Source: Aliivibrio finisterrensis_A
GTDB lineage: Bacteria > Pseudomonadota > Gammaproteobacteria > Enterobacterales > Vibrionaceae
Assembly (NCBI RefSeq): GCF_004167675.1
Contig: NZ_SEZQ01000005.1
Direction: 5' to 3' (one strand)
DNA length: 64,000 nt
The notes below the pieces were generated by a model. The model saw nothing but the letters and a program-made list of their open reading frames with translations, was not told the DNA's origin and did not search any database. This document shows positions 47,757 to 56,156 of this stretch, piece by piece (position 1 is the first letter of the stretch; each line of letters begins with the position of its first letter). The position numbers and the translations under genes are program-made.

Positions 47757-48302
47757 CTAGAACGGAATGTCATCATCAAAATCCATTGGCGGCTCATTGT
47801 ATTGAGGTTGAGGTGCTTGTTGAGCTTGCTGCTGAGGCGCTTGTTGATGTTGCTGCTGTTGAGGTGCAAAATTATTCTGCTGAGCAGGCTGTTGAGGTTG
47901 GCCCCAGTTACCTTGCTGTTGCTGTTGACCACCAGCAGGTGCGCCTTGACCACGGCCACCAAGCATCTGCATTACGCCATTAAAACCTTGAACTACAACC
48001 TCTGTAGTAAAACGGTCTTGACCACTTTGATCTTGCCATTTACGCGTTTGAAGCTGGCCTTCAACATAAACTTGAGAGCCTTTACGTAAATATTCACCAG
48101 CTACTTCTGCTAATTTTCCGAATAAAGCAACGCGATGCCATTCAGTTTTTTCACGTTGTTCACCAGTTGCTTTATCACGCCATGATTCAGACGTTGCAAT
48201 TGTAATGTTTGCTACCGCACCGCCACTTGGCATGTAACGGATTTCAGGATCTTGCCCTAAGTTACCCACAAGAATAACTTTATTAATACCACGGCTGGCC
48301 AT
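47757..48302 (-). CDS. ssb: Single-stranded DNA-binding protein
   Basis: Tetrameric SSB, 181 aa: OB fold (1-110) with NKVILVGNLGQDPE and WHRVALFGKLAE, a Gln-rich flexible linker (about 115-165) and the conserved acidic tip DFDDDIPF that recruits repair and replication proteins. The polyglutamine linker is longer and richer than in E. coli. A candidate LexA box lies 39-58 bases upstream. Confidence 0.98.
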   Translation of the reverse strand: MASRGINKVILVGNLGQDPEIRYMPSGGAVANITIATSESWRDKATGEQREKTEWHRVALFGKLAEVAGEYLRKGSQVYVEGQLQTRKWQDQSGQDRFTTEVVVQGFNGVMQMLGGRGQGAPAGGQQQQQGNWGQPQQPAQQNNFAPQQQQHQQAPQQQAQQAPQPQYNEPPMDFDDDIPF

Positions 48303-48340
48303 AGTTTGCTCCAGATAGATTAGAGGTGAATATTCATATC

Positions 48341-48360
48341 ACCCGGTTATATATACAGTA
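48341..48360 (-). promoter_or_regulatory. Candidate LexA (SOS) box upstream of ssb
   Basis: On the minus strand it reads TACTGTATATATAACCGGGT. The left half TACTGTATAT matches the LexA consensus perfectly; the right half is poor. E. coli ssb/uvrA boxes show a similar asymmetry. Position fits an ssb promoter. Confidence 0.55.
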
Positions 48361-48808
48361 GTCTTCAGTCTAACACGTTCAAGGTTATTTCTGATACCCC
48401 TAAAGATGGAATCCATTTCATAACCTCCTAAAATAGAGACGCAGTTAAAGAGTTCTAACAACTTCTCCCACTAAAAAGCTTAGATCACTCTTTTAATTAC
48501 AATGGGTATACTTAGTATATTCGTTTCGCTATTCTTACTTTGTACGTAATCAAATCAACCATTAGAATTCATATTTTCCATAATGCCTCATTTGGTGTGG
48601 GGAATGAGGTTAAAACAGCACCTCAGTCTTAATATTAAGCCTAGTTTTAGCTAATATTCATAGATGAATCGCATTAATGGCTACACGAGATGATTGTTTT
48701 ACTCAAAGCGCTTCATTTCATTATGTTTAATCGCTAAACTGCATCCATAATGATGGGGCTCAAAGGGCTTTCAACGAATTTAAAATATTGTCTATCTAGG
48801 ACTCAGTG
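48361..48808. other. Gene-free interval between ssb and galU
   Basis: 448 bases with no convincing reading frame longer than about 25 codons on either strand and no recognisable RNA. It must hold the galU promoter and part of the ssb promoter. A weak hairpin (TGAGGT...ACCTCA, about 48605-48626) is the only structure noted. In V. cholerae, from memory, the regulator gene qstR lies in the equivalent interval; it is not here. Confidence 0.6.
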
Positions 48809-49678
48809 ATGATCAAAAAATGTCTTTTCCCTGCCGCAGGCTACGGCACTCGCTTTTTACCAGCAACCAAATCAATGCCAAAAGAGATGATGCCAGTCGT
48901 AAACAAACCTCTGATTGAATATGGTGTAGAAGAAGCAATTAATGCTGGTATGGACGGGATCTGTATTGTAACAGGTCGTGGTAAGCACTCTTTAATGGAC
49001 CATTTTGATAAAAACTACGAGCTAGAGCATCAAATTAGTGGCACAAATAAAGAAGAGTTACTGGAAGATGTGCGTGAGCTTATCGACGCGGCTAACTTTA
49101 CCTATATCCGCCAACGAGAAATGAAAGGTTTAGGTCACGCTATTCTTACTGGCCGTGAGTTAGTCGGTGATGAACCATTTGCAGTCGTACTTGCTGATGA
49201 TTTATGCGTAAATGAAGAGCAAGGTGTTCTTTCTCAAATGGTTGCGCTGTATAAACAATTCCGCTGCTCTATTGTGGCAGTAGAAGAAGTGCCAGACGAT
49301 GAAACTCACAAATACGGCGTAATTGCTGGTGAGATGATCAAAGACGATTTATATCGTGTAGACAACATGGTTGAAAAACCAGAACCAGGTACTGCACCAA
49401 GTAACCTTGCTATTATTGGTCGCTACATTTTAACTCCTGATATTTTTGAGATTCTAGAAACCACAGAGCCAGGTAAAGGTGGTGAAATCCAAATCACGGA
49501 TGCACTACTAAAACAAGCTCAATCAGGTTGTGTTCTTGCCTATAAATTTAAAGGTAAGCGTTTTGACTGTGGTAGCGTTGAAGGTTACATCGAAGCAACT
49601 AACTACTGCTACGAGAATGTTTATTTAAAAGATAAAAAATCTTCAGAATTAGCAAAGCAAGCTACAGGTAAAAAGTAA
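48809..49678 (+). CDS. galU: UTP-glucose-1-phosphate uridylyltransferase
   Basis: Makes UDP-glucose for LPS, exopolysaccharide and galactose metabolism. 289 aa: the nucleotidyl-transferase signature FPAAGYGTRFLPATKSMPKEM is at the N-terminus, with LADDL and VEKPEPG. ATG at 48809 with AGGA upstream; a GTG one codon earlier (48806) is the alternative. Inserted between divergent ssb and uvrA, which are adjacent in E. coli. Confidence 0.96.
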   Translation: MIKKCLFPAAGYGTRFLPATKSMPKEMMPVVNKPLIEYGVEEAINAGMDGICIVTGRGKHSLMDHFDKNYELEHQISGTNKEELLEDVRELIDAANFTYIRQREMKGLGHAILTGRELVGDEPFAVVLADDLCVNEEQGVLSQMVALYKQFRCSIVAVEEVPDDETHKYGVIAGEMIKDDLYRVDNMVEKPEPGTAPSNLAIIGRYILTPDIFEILETTEPGKGGEIQITDALLKQAQSGCVLAYKFKGKRFDCGSVEGYIEATNYCYENVYLKDKKSSELAKQATGKK

Positions 49679-49698
49679 AACCTCTACATGCCAGTATA

Positions 49699-49733
49699 TA
49701 AACGCCTTGTGATGCATATCAAGGCGTTTTCAT
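49699..49733 (+). terminator. Terminator after galU
   Basis: AACGCCTTG (49701-49709) and CAAGGCGTT (49720-49728) pair around a ten-base loop and are followed by TTCATTT, 22 bases after the stop. Confidence 0.8.
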
Positions 49734-49763
49734 TTCCCCATACTATCTCCAATTAAATAAAAC

Positions 49764-49783
49764 CACTGTTTTTTTACCCAGTA
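49764..49783 (+). promoter_or_regulatory. LexA (SOS) box upstream of uvrA
   Basis: CACTGTTTTTTTACCCAGTA fits the LexA consensus CTGT-N8-ACAG with a single mismatch (CCAG). It is centred about 80 bases upstream of the uvrA start, with an AT-rich stretch between, as expected for SOS-regulated excision repair. Confidence 0.75.
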
Positions 49784-49852
49784 CCTCTTTGTTGTTTTGA
49801 TACTCTGTGCAATACTTATCCTAGTTATTCTTTAAAGCAGAGAGACATTTCC

Positions 49853-52678
49853 ATGGATAAAATTGAAGTTAGAGGGGCAAGAACCCATAATCTAAAAGAC
49901 ATTAGTTTAACTATCCCAAGAGATAAGCTAACCGTTATTACAGGGTTATCTGGTTCAGGAAAATCCTCTTTGGCCTTTGATACTTTATATGCAGAAGGTC
50001 AGCGACGCTACGTAGAGTCTTTATCTGCATACGCTCGTCAGTTCTTATCATTAATGGAAAAGCCAGATGTTGACCACATTGAAGGCCTATCTCCTGCTAT
50101 TTCTATCGAACAAAAATCAACATCTCATAACCCTCGCTCTACTGTTGGTACGATTACTGAGATTTATGATTATTTACGTCTTTTGTATGCTCGTATTGGT
50201 GAACCTCGCTGTCCTGAACATCATGTCGAACTAACCGCACAAACCATCAGTCAAATGGTTGATAAAGCGTTAGAGTTGCCAGAAGGCACAAAGCTCATGC
50301 TATTGGCTCCAATTGTGAAAGAGCGTAAAGGTGAGCATGTTAAAACATTAGAAAATTTAGCCGCTCAAGGATTTATTCGTGCTCGTATTGATGGCGAAGT
50401 GTGTGATTTATCCGATCCACCAACGTTGGAACTTCATAAAAAACACACCATCGAAGTGGTTGTTGATCGTTTTAAAGTTAGAGATGATCTAAAACAGCGC
50501 CTTGCTGAATCTTTTGAAACTGCTTTGGAGCTGACTGGTGGTATTGCTGTTGTCGATTATATGGATGATACCAAAGACGAGCCTCTGATTTTCTCAGCTA
50601 ACTTTGCATGTCCACATTGTGGTTACAGCATGTCAGAGCTTGAGCCACGCCTCTTCTCATTCAATAATCCAGCAGGGGCTTGTGGTACTTGTGACGGTCT
50701 CGGTGTTCAACAATATTTTGATGCCGACCGCATTGTTCTAGATAATAAATTAAGTATTGCTGAAGGAGCAATCAAAGGCTGGGATCAAAAAAACTATTAT
50801 TACTTCCAAATGTTAGGCTCATTGGCCAAGCATTATGGGTTTGATCTTTTCGCACCATTTAAATCGCTATCAAAGAAATTCCAAACCATCATTCTTAATG
50901 GTTCTGGTTCAGAAGAAATTGAATTTCAATACAGTAATGATCGCGGAGATCTTCGTGTTAAACGTCATCCTTTTGAAGGAATACTAAACACGCTTGATCG
51001 TCGTTATAAAGAAACAGAATCAAGCTCTGTTCGTGATGACTTATCGAAATACATTTCAACTCAATCATGTTCAAGTTGTCATGGTACTCGGTTACGTTTA
51101 GAAGCTCGTAATGTATTTGTCGGTGACACCACATTGCCAGAAATCTGTGAAATGAGTATTCAAGATTCAATGACTTTCTTCAGTTCACTTGAACTGAAAG
51201 GACAAAAAGCTCAAATCGCAGATAAGGTAATGAAAGAGATTAATGAACGTCTGCATTTCCTTATCAATGTCGGCTTAAATTACCTTAATTTATCACGTAG
51301 TGCTGATACCCTTTCTGGTGGTGAAGCACAGCGTATCCGCTTAGCAAGCCAAATTGGTGCCGGTTTAGTTGGTGTTATGTACGTTCTTGATGAGCCTTCT
51401 ATCGGTCTTCACCAGCGAGATAATGAACGACTATTAAAAACCCTTAATCACCTTCGTGATCTTGGTAATACCGTTATTGTTGTTGAACATGATGAAGATG
51501 CGATCAGAAGCGCCGATCATATTATTGATATTGGCCCCGGGGCAGGAATTCATGGGGGTCATATTGTTGCAGAAGGTAGCTATCAAGATATTAGTTCAAA
51601 TCCAGATTCGCTAACAGGTCAATACTTAAGTGGTGCTAAAGAAATCTCGGTGCCTAAAGAACGCATCAAAGCTGATCCGAAAAAACAGGTTGAGTTAATT
51701 GGCGCGACAGGCAACAACCTAAAAAACGTGACATTAAAATTACCTGTCGGTCTTTTTACTTGTGTAACAGGGGTTTCTGGTTCAGGTAAATCTACACTGA
51801 TTAACGATACGTTCTTTAAAATTGCTCATACCCAATTAAATGGCGCGACGACATCAGAGCCAGCACCCTATAAGAAGATCAAAGGGATCGAGCATTTTGA
51901 TAAAGTTATCGACATAGATCAAAGCCCGATAGGCCGAACACCTCGCTCAAACCCTGCAACTTATACCGGAATTTTCACACCAATTCGTGAGCTGTTTTCT
52001 GGTACGCCTGAATCTCGATCTCGTGGTTATAAACCAGGCCGCTTTAGCTTTAACGTTCGCGGCGGTCGCTGTGAAGCGTGCCAAGGTGATGGTGTAATCA
52101 AAGTAGAAATGCATTTCTTACCTGATGTTTATGTGCCATGTGATGTATGTACAGGTAAACGATATAATCGCGAAACACTAGAGGTAAAATACAAAGGCAA
52201 GAGTATTGATGAAGTTCTTCAAATGACAATTGAAGATGCTCATACTTTCTTTGAACCAGTACCTGTTATCGCTAGAAAGCTACAAACCTTAATGGATGTA
52301 GGACTGTCTTATATTCGTTTAGGGCAAGCTGCGACGACACTATCTGGCGGTGAAGCTCAACGGGTTAAACTAGCTCGAGAACTATCAAAGCGAGATACAG
52401 GGAAAACGCTTTATATTCTAGATGAGCCGACAACAGGTCTGCATTTTCACGATATTCAGCAACTATTGAACGTCTTGCATCGCTTACGTGAGCGAGGCAA
52501 TACCATTGTCGTGATCGAACATAACCTTGATGTCGTTAAAACTGCTGACTGGATTATCGACTTGGGGCCAGAAGGTGGACAAGGAGGCGGAGAGATCATC
52601 GCAGAGGGAACACCTGAAGATGTTGCATTAGTTGAGGGGTCTCATACGGCACGCTTCTTAAAACCAATGCTAAAGTAA
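49853..52678 (+). CDS. uvrA: Excinuclease ABC subunit A
   Basis: Damage-recognition ATPase of nucleotide excision repair. 941 aa: two ABC ATPase modules with Walker A GLSGSGKSS (about 31-39) and GVSGSGKST (about 640), signatures LSGGEAQRIRLA and LSGGEAQRVKLA, and zinc modules CPHC...CGTC and CEAC...CDVC. It follows a candidate LexA box and is followed by a hairpin terminator before pglL. Confidence 0.99.
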   Translation: MDKIEVRGARTHNLKDISLTIPRDKLTVITGLSGSGKSSLAFDTLYAEGQRRYVESLSAYARQFLSLMEKPDVDHIEGLSPAISIEQKSTSHNPRSTVGTITEIYDYLRLLYARIGEPRCPEHHVELTAQTISQMVDKALELPEGTKLMLLAPIVKERKGEHVKTLENLAAQGFIRARIDGEVCDLSDPPTLELHKKHTIEVVVDRFKVRDDLKQRLAESFETALELTGGIAVVDYMDDTKDEPLIFSANFACPHCGYSMSELEPRLFSFNNPAGACGTCDGLGVQQYFDADRIVLDNKLSIAEGAIKGWDQKNYYYFQMLGSLAKHYGFDLFAPFKSLSKKFQTIILNGSGSEEIEFQYSNDRGDLRVKRHPFEGILNTLDRRYKETESSSVRDDLSKYISTQSCSSCHGTRLRLEARNVFVGDTTLPEICEMSIQDSMTFFSSLELKGQKAQIADKVMKEINERLHFLINVGLNYLNLSRSADTLSGGEAQRIRLASQIGAGLVGVMYVLDEPSIGLHQRDNERLLKTLNHLRDLGNTVIVVEHDEDAIRSADHIIDIGPGAGIHGGHIVAEGSYQDISSNPDSLTGQYLSGAKEISVPKERIKADPKKQVELIGATGNNLKNVTLKLPVGLFTCVTGVSGSGKSTLINDTFFKIAHTQLNGATTSEPAPYKKIKGIEHFDKVIDIDQSPIGRTPRSNPATYTGIFTPIRELFSGTPESRSRGYKPGRFSFNVRGGRCEACQGDGVIKVEMHFLPDVYVPCDVCTGKRYNRETLEVKYKGKSIDEVLQMTIEDAHTFFEPVPVIARKLQTLMDVGLSYIRLGQAATTLSGGEAQRVKLARELSKRDTGKTLYILDEPTTGLHFHDIQQLLNVLHRLRERGNTIVVIEHNLDVVKTADWIIDLGPEGGQGGGEIIAEGTPEDVALVEGSHTARFLKPMLK

Positions 52679-52713
52679 TAAAATTAAGCCTTTTATTGCT
52701 TGGATCAGATAGA

Positions 52714-52745
52714 ATAAAGCCAGCATTTCGTTGGCTTTACTTTTA
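52714..52745 (+). terminator. Terminator after uvrA
   Basis: TAAAGCCAGC and GTTGGCTTTA pair (one G-T) around ATTTC, with CTTTTATTTT after. It lies between uvrA and pglL. Confidence 0.75.
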
Positions 52746-52777
52746 TTTTCATGCTCGTAATAAGGAATTAATGAAAC

Positions 52778-54532
52778 ATGGCAACGCTACTCACTCAAGG
52801 AACATTATTAGAAGCTAGAAAGATTAAAAAACCATTAACTAAATCCTATCTATTCAGCTTAAGTGTTCTTTTCTTTGTTTGTGCTCATTTTTTCCAACCC
52901 AACCCTGGAGGTTCAGGGCTACACCTAGCATTCAATGCCGCCTCTTGGATCCCTGCAAGTATTGCAATCGCAATTGCCTTATTTCATACAGCAAAACAGG
53001 GGCTAATTAAATATTCCACCTTAACTCTGGTTTTATTGTTCGCTGTTAGCTTACTTTCCCTTCCTCTGTTTTATCATGATGCCTCCCCTCAATTAGCTTT
53101 AGGGAAGTTTTTAGGTTTATGGGCTGGATTACTTTTCTTCATTACTCTACAACAGTTCGCCTTTTCAAATAAACAGAAGCAGTGGCTCTTGTGGTGTATT
53201 ATCGGTTCAGTGTTAATCGAAGCAGTTTTTGGCTATATCCAATACCTTTTTCTAAAGGAAGGGAACAGCTTCGGTTATAACGTTATAGCAAATCGCCCTT
53301 ACGGTATTTTTCAACAACCCAATGTAATGGCAAGTTTTCTAGCGACAGGGCTAGCTATCGCCTCTTACTTCCTTGCTCGACAACCAATTAAATACCGTGA
53401 AAATGTTATTGCACTCACTCTACTTTATGCAACGATCTTATTTACCTTACCACTGATCGTCGTATTAGCGTCTCGTACAGGTTGGCTAGCGACGGTTTTC
53501 AGCCTTATTTTATTAACGCCATACATGTGGAAATATTGTACAAAACAACGTTTCTTTTCTTGGGTATTAGCGTTAATTATTGGTTTTAGTGGTAGCTTTG
53601 TTTTATTTAACTTATCTCAAGATAATTTATCTAAAGTATCATTAATTAGTCAAAAAGCGGATCTAGAAAGTCCAAGACGATATACCTTTCCACAAGCTCT
53701 AGACATGTTTTTAGAAAAGCCGATTACCGGTTATGGTTATGGTAATTTCGAGGCTGATTACACCCTATATACAGCAAAACAACACCAAATTTCATCAAGC
53801 TATAAACCTGGGTTGCCTTCAATGGATCATCCTCACAATGAAGTATTATACTGGGGCGTAGAAGGTGGTATCGTTGCAATATTAGGTTTGTTAATTGCCG
53901 CGGGAGGAGTGTTACTCAAAATACGAAAAAGCAAACTAGATACACAATTTGCTTTGCTCGCTTTAATTGCTCCGATCTTTATTCATAGTCAATTAGAGTA
54001 TCCGTTTTACCACTCTATGTTGCACTGGTTTACGTTCATCATCCTTCTGTTCTGGATAGATCAACTAAGCTGTAAATATAAAAAGTACCGCATTAGTGAT
54101 ATCAGTAAAATAACATTACGAGTCAGCTCATTAGTACTGCCAATTGTCACTGCTTTTTATATGCTTTCAACACTTCACACGAATTGGGTTTTAACTAAAT
54201 TTGAAACGACTCGACCAATGAACCCTGATATTTTAAATCAAGTAACTAATCCTGTGATTTGGGAAGACAGATTTAATTGGGATGTGTTATCTGCTCAACT
54301 ATCCATTGGGATAATGAACAAAAAACCAGAACTGATCACGCCTTATATTACTTGGTCAAAAGAACTGATTAAAACCAAGCCAAGACCAGCCTTTTATCAA
54401 AATCTAATCATTGCTTATCAAGCTTTAGGCGAAGAAAAAAGAGCAGAAGATATTAGAAGAGAAGCCATTTTTCTCTTTCCAAATAACAAATTTGAATTGG
54501 TACAACTCGACGAAAAGTTACGTCAAAAATAA
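52778..54532 (+). CDS. pglL: PglL-type O-oligosaccharyltransferase / Wzy-ligase family protein
   Basis: 584 aa, about 11-13 membrane helices in the first 450 residues (Wzy/WaaL/PglL fold) with the conserved loop DHPHNEVLYW near residue 350 carrying the functional His, and a C-terminal Wzy_C_2-type helical domain. V. cholerae carries a homologue beside uvrA that is active as an O-linked protein glycosylation enzyme when expressed in E. coli (established knowledge). The acceptor here is unknown; MSHA pilins encoded 5 kb away are a plausible candidate (inference). Confidence 0.8.
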   Translation: MATLLTQGTLLEARKIKKPLTKSYLFSLSVLFFVCAHFFQPNPGGSGLHLAFNAASWIPASIAIAIALFHTAKQGLIKYSTLTLVLLFAVSLLSLPLFYHDASPQLALGKFLGLWAGLLFFITLQQFAFSNKQKQWLLWCIIGSVLIEAVFGYIQYLFLKEGNSFGYNVIANRPYGIFQQPNVMASFLATGLAIASYFLARQPIKYRENVIALTLLYATILFTLPLIVVLASRTGWLATVFSLILLTPYMWKYCTKQRFFSWVLALIIGFSGSFVLFNLSQDNLSKVSLISQKADLESPRRYTFPQALDMFLEKPITGYGYGNFEADYTLYTAKQHQISSSYKPGLPSMDHPHNEVLYWGVEGGIVAILGLLIAAGGVLLKIRKSKLDTQFALLALIAPIFIHSQLEYPFYHSMLHWFTFIILLFWIDQLSCKYKKYRISDISKITLRVSSLVLPIVTAFYMLSTLHTNWVLTKFETTRPMNPDILNQVTNPVIWEDRFNWDVLSAQLSIGIMNKKPELITPYITWSKELIKTKPRPAFYQNLIIAYQALGEEKRAEDIRREAIFLFPNNKFELVQLDEKLRQK

Positions 54533-54552
54533 AATCATAAATAAAGAAACAG

Positions 54553-54584
54553 TAAAAAGCCGCTACGTTTTTAGCGGCTTTTGT
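54553..54584. terminator. Bidirectional terminator between pglL and the aminotransferase gene
   Basis: AAAAGCCGCT (54555-54564) and AGCGGCTTTT (54573-54582) form a 10-bp stem flanked by A and T runs, serving the convergent genes on both sides. Confidence 0.9.
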
Positions 54585-54593
54585 ATTTGTAAT

Positions 54594-55703
54594 CTAAAGA
54601 ACGTCAGATAATGCTTTTAAACATAATGCGACATTTTCTTTTTTAGCCGCATACCCCATCAAACCAATACGCCAAGTCTTTCCGGCTAAATCACCCAGCC
54701 CTGCGCCAATTTCTAAATTATACTCATTCAGTAATCGACTCCTAACTTCTACGTCGCTAACACCTTCCGGAATATAAACGGCATTAAGCTGTGGTAAACG
54801 ATACGCTTCATCAACCATAAACTGAATACCTAGCGATTCTAATCCTTCTTTTAATTCTTGATGATAAAATGCATGTCGACTCCACGCGGCTTCTAATCCT
54901 TCATTTTTAAGCATCAATAATGATTCGTGCAATGCATACAAACTATTTACAGGCGCAGTATGGTGATAACTTCGTTTTCCTTCACCACTCCAATAAGACA
55001 GGACTAAGCTTTGATCTAAGAACCAGCTTTGAACAGCTTTAGTTCTTGATTTCATCTTATCGACCGCTCGCTTGGAAAACGTCACAGGAGATAAACCAGG
55101 AGTACAAGATAAACATTTTTGAGAACCAGAATAAACCGCATCTAATTGCCATTTATCAACGAATAATGGTACACCACCCAACGACGTTACTGCATCAACA
55201 ATAGTCAAGCAGCCATGCTGGCGTGCAAGAGTTGAAATGGCTTCAGCATCACTTAATACACCGGTTGATGTCTCTGCATGCACAAAAGCGACGATCTTAA
55301 TATCTGCATGTTGCAGTAAAGCCTCTTCAACTTTATTTAGTGAAACTGGCTCACCCCATTTATCATCGATAACAATCGCAGTTCCACCACATCGCTCAAC
55401 ATTCTGACGCATACGCTCGCCAAAAACACCATTACGACAGACTAAAACTTTTTCGCCTTCTTCCACGAGATTAACAAAACAGGTTTCCATTCCTGCACTT
55501 CCTGGTGCAGAAACCGCAATGGTAAACTCATTTTCTGTTTGAAATGCATACTTAAGTAGCCCTTTTACTTCATCCATCATTTTAATGAATAGAGGATCTA
55601 AGTGACCAATCGTTGGGCGACTTAATGCCTGCAATACTTGTGGCGATATATCAGAAGGTCCAGGTCCCATAAGGGTTCTTTTTGGTGGGATAAAACTTTG
55701 CAT
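54594..55703 (-). CDS. Class V PLP aminotransferase, alanine-glyoxylate/serine-pyruvate type
   Basis: 369 aa PLP-dependent enzyme; the PLP Lys is in YSGSQKCLSCTPGLS near residue 195, with the start motif LMGPGPSDISPQVLQAL typical of alanine-glyoxylate/serine-pyruvate aminotransferases. Substrate is not predictable from sequence alone. It is divergent from lysC across a 450-base region, so a metabolic link to lysine or glycine/serine metabolism is possible but unproven. Confidence 0.88.
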   Translation of the reverse strand: MQSFIPPKRTLMGPGPSDISPQVLQALSRPTIGHLDPLFIKMMDEVKGLLKYAFQTENEFTIAVSAPGSAGMETCFVNLVEEGEKVLVCRNGVFGERMRQNVERCGGTAIVIDDKWGEPVSLNKVEEALLQHADIKIVAFVHAETSTGVLSDAEAISTLARQHGCLTIVDAVTSLGGVPLFVDKWQLDAVYSGSQKCLSCTPGLSPVTFSKRAVDKMKSRTKAVQSWFLDQSLVLSYWSGEGKRSYHHTAPVNSLYALHESLLMLKNEGLEAAWSRHAFYHQELKEGLESLGIQFMVDEAYRLPQLNAVYIPEGVSDVEVRSRLLNEYNLEIGAGLGDLAGKTWRIGLMGYAAKKENVALCLKALSDVL

Positions 55704-55889
55704 TATTCACTCCTTGAAATATAGGGTGTTTAAAGAATAGACACAATAATAATTAAACTCAATTAGACGAAGTAATTAGAGTGACTTAACTATAGAAAAT
55801 AGCCATAAAACACTTATATTTACTTTAAATCGGAGAAATACAAATAAAGCCATTACTATTGATTGACATTTACTTCATAAAAAAGCACA

Positions 55890-55916
55890 TTGTTAACATA
55901 TGTTTTGTTATATAAA
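55890..55916 (+). promoter_or_regulatory. Candidate lysC promoter
   Basis: TTGTTA (55890-55895) and TATAAA (55911-55916), spacer 15. Transcription would begin about 55923, exactly at the start of the lysine aptamer, which supports the -10 box. The -35 box is weak. The region 55704-55889 holds no gene and should contain the divergent aminotransferase promoter. Confidence 0.45.
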
Positions 55917-55921
55917 ACATA

Positions 55922-56090
55922 CACAGAAGAGGAGCACTGCCTAGGTAGCTTTATTTGTGGAGCCCAAACTCCCAAACAAATAAGTGAGGGAGAGCAGTGC
56001 CGAGATAATCTTGATTGGGAAAAGATTATCGATCGTACAGGCTGAATCCTTACGATTGCCACTTAATTTTAAGTGGAGAGCTTCTAGCAG
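55922..56090 (+). ncRNA. Lysine riboswitch (L box)
   Basis: Matches the L-box core: AGAAGAGGAGC at the start of P1/P2, then GTGAGGGAGAGCAGTGCCGAGA, then AGGCTGAATCCTTACG, and the closing strand CTTCT (56081-56085) pairing with AGAAG (55925-55929). The order and spacing follow E. coli lysC. It controls the downstream lysC, probably lowering expression when lysine is bound. The expression platform between 56091 and 56156 was not resolved. Confidence 0.9.
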
Positions 56091-56156
56091 CTATTTATTT
56101 TTTGCTATGACTCTTCACATTTATTTCCACATTGGATGTAGTCGGGAGACAGGAAA

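Noticed and set aside
47678..48089. Overlapping plus-strand reading frames antisense to ssb rich in Val/Ala/Leu
   Set aside because: They arise from the Gln-codon repeats of the SSB linker read on the other strand; no ribosome binding site and no recognisable protein.
48583..48654. Short plus-strand reading frame in the ssb-galU gap
   Set aside because: About 23 codons, no good ribosome binding site, no resemblance to a known peptide.
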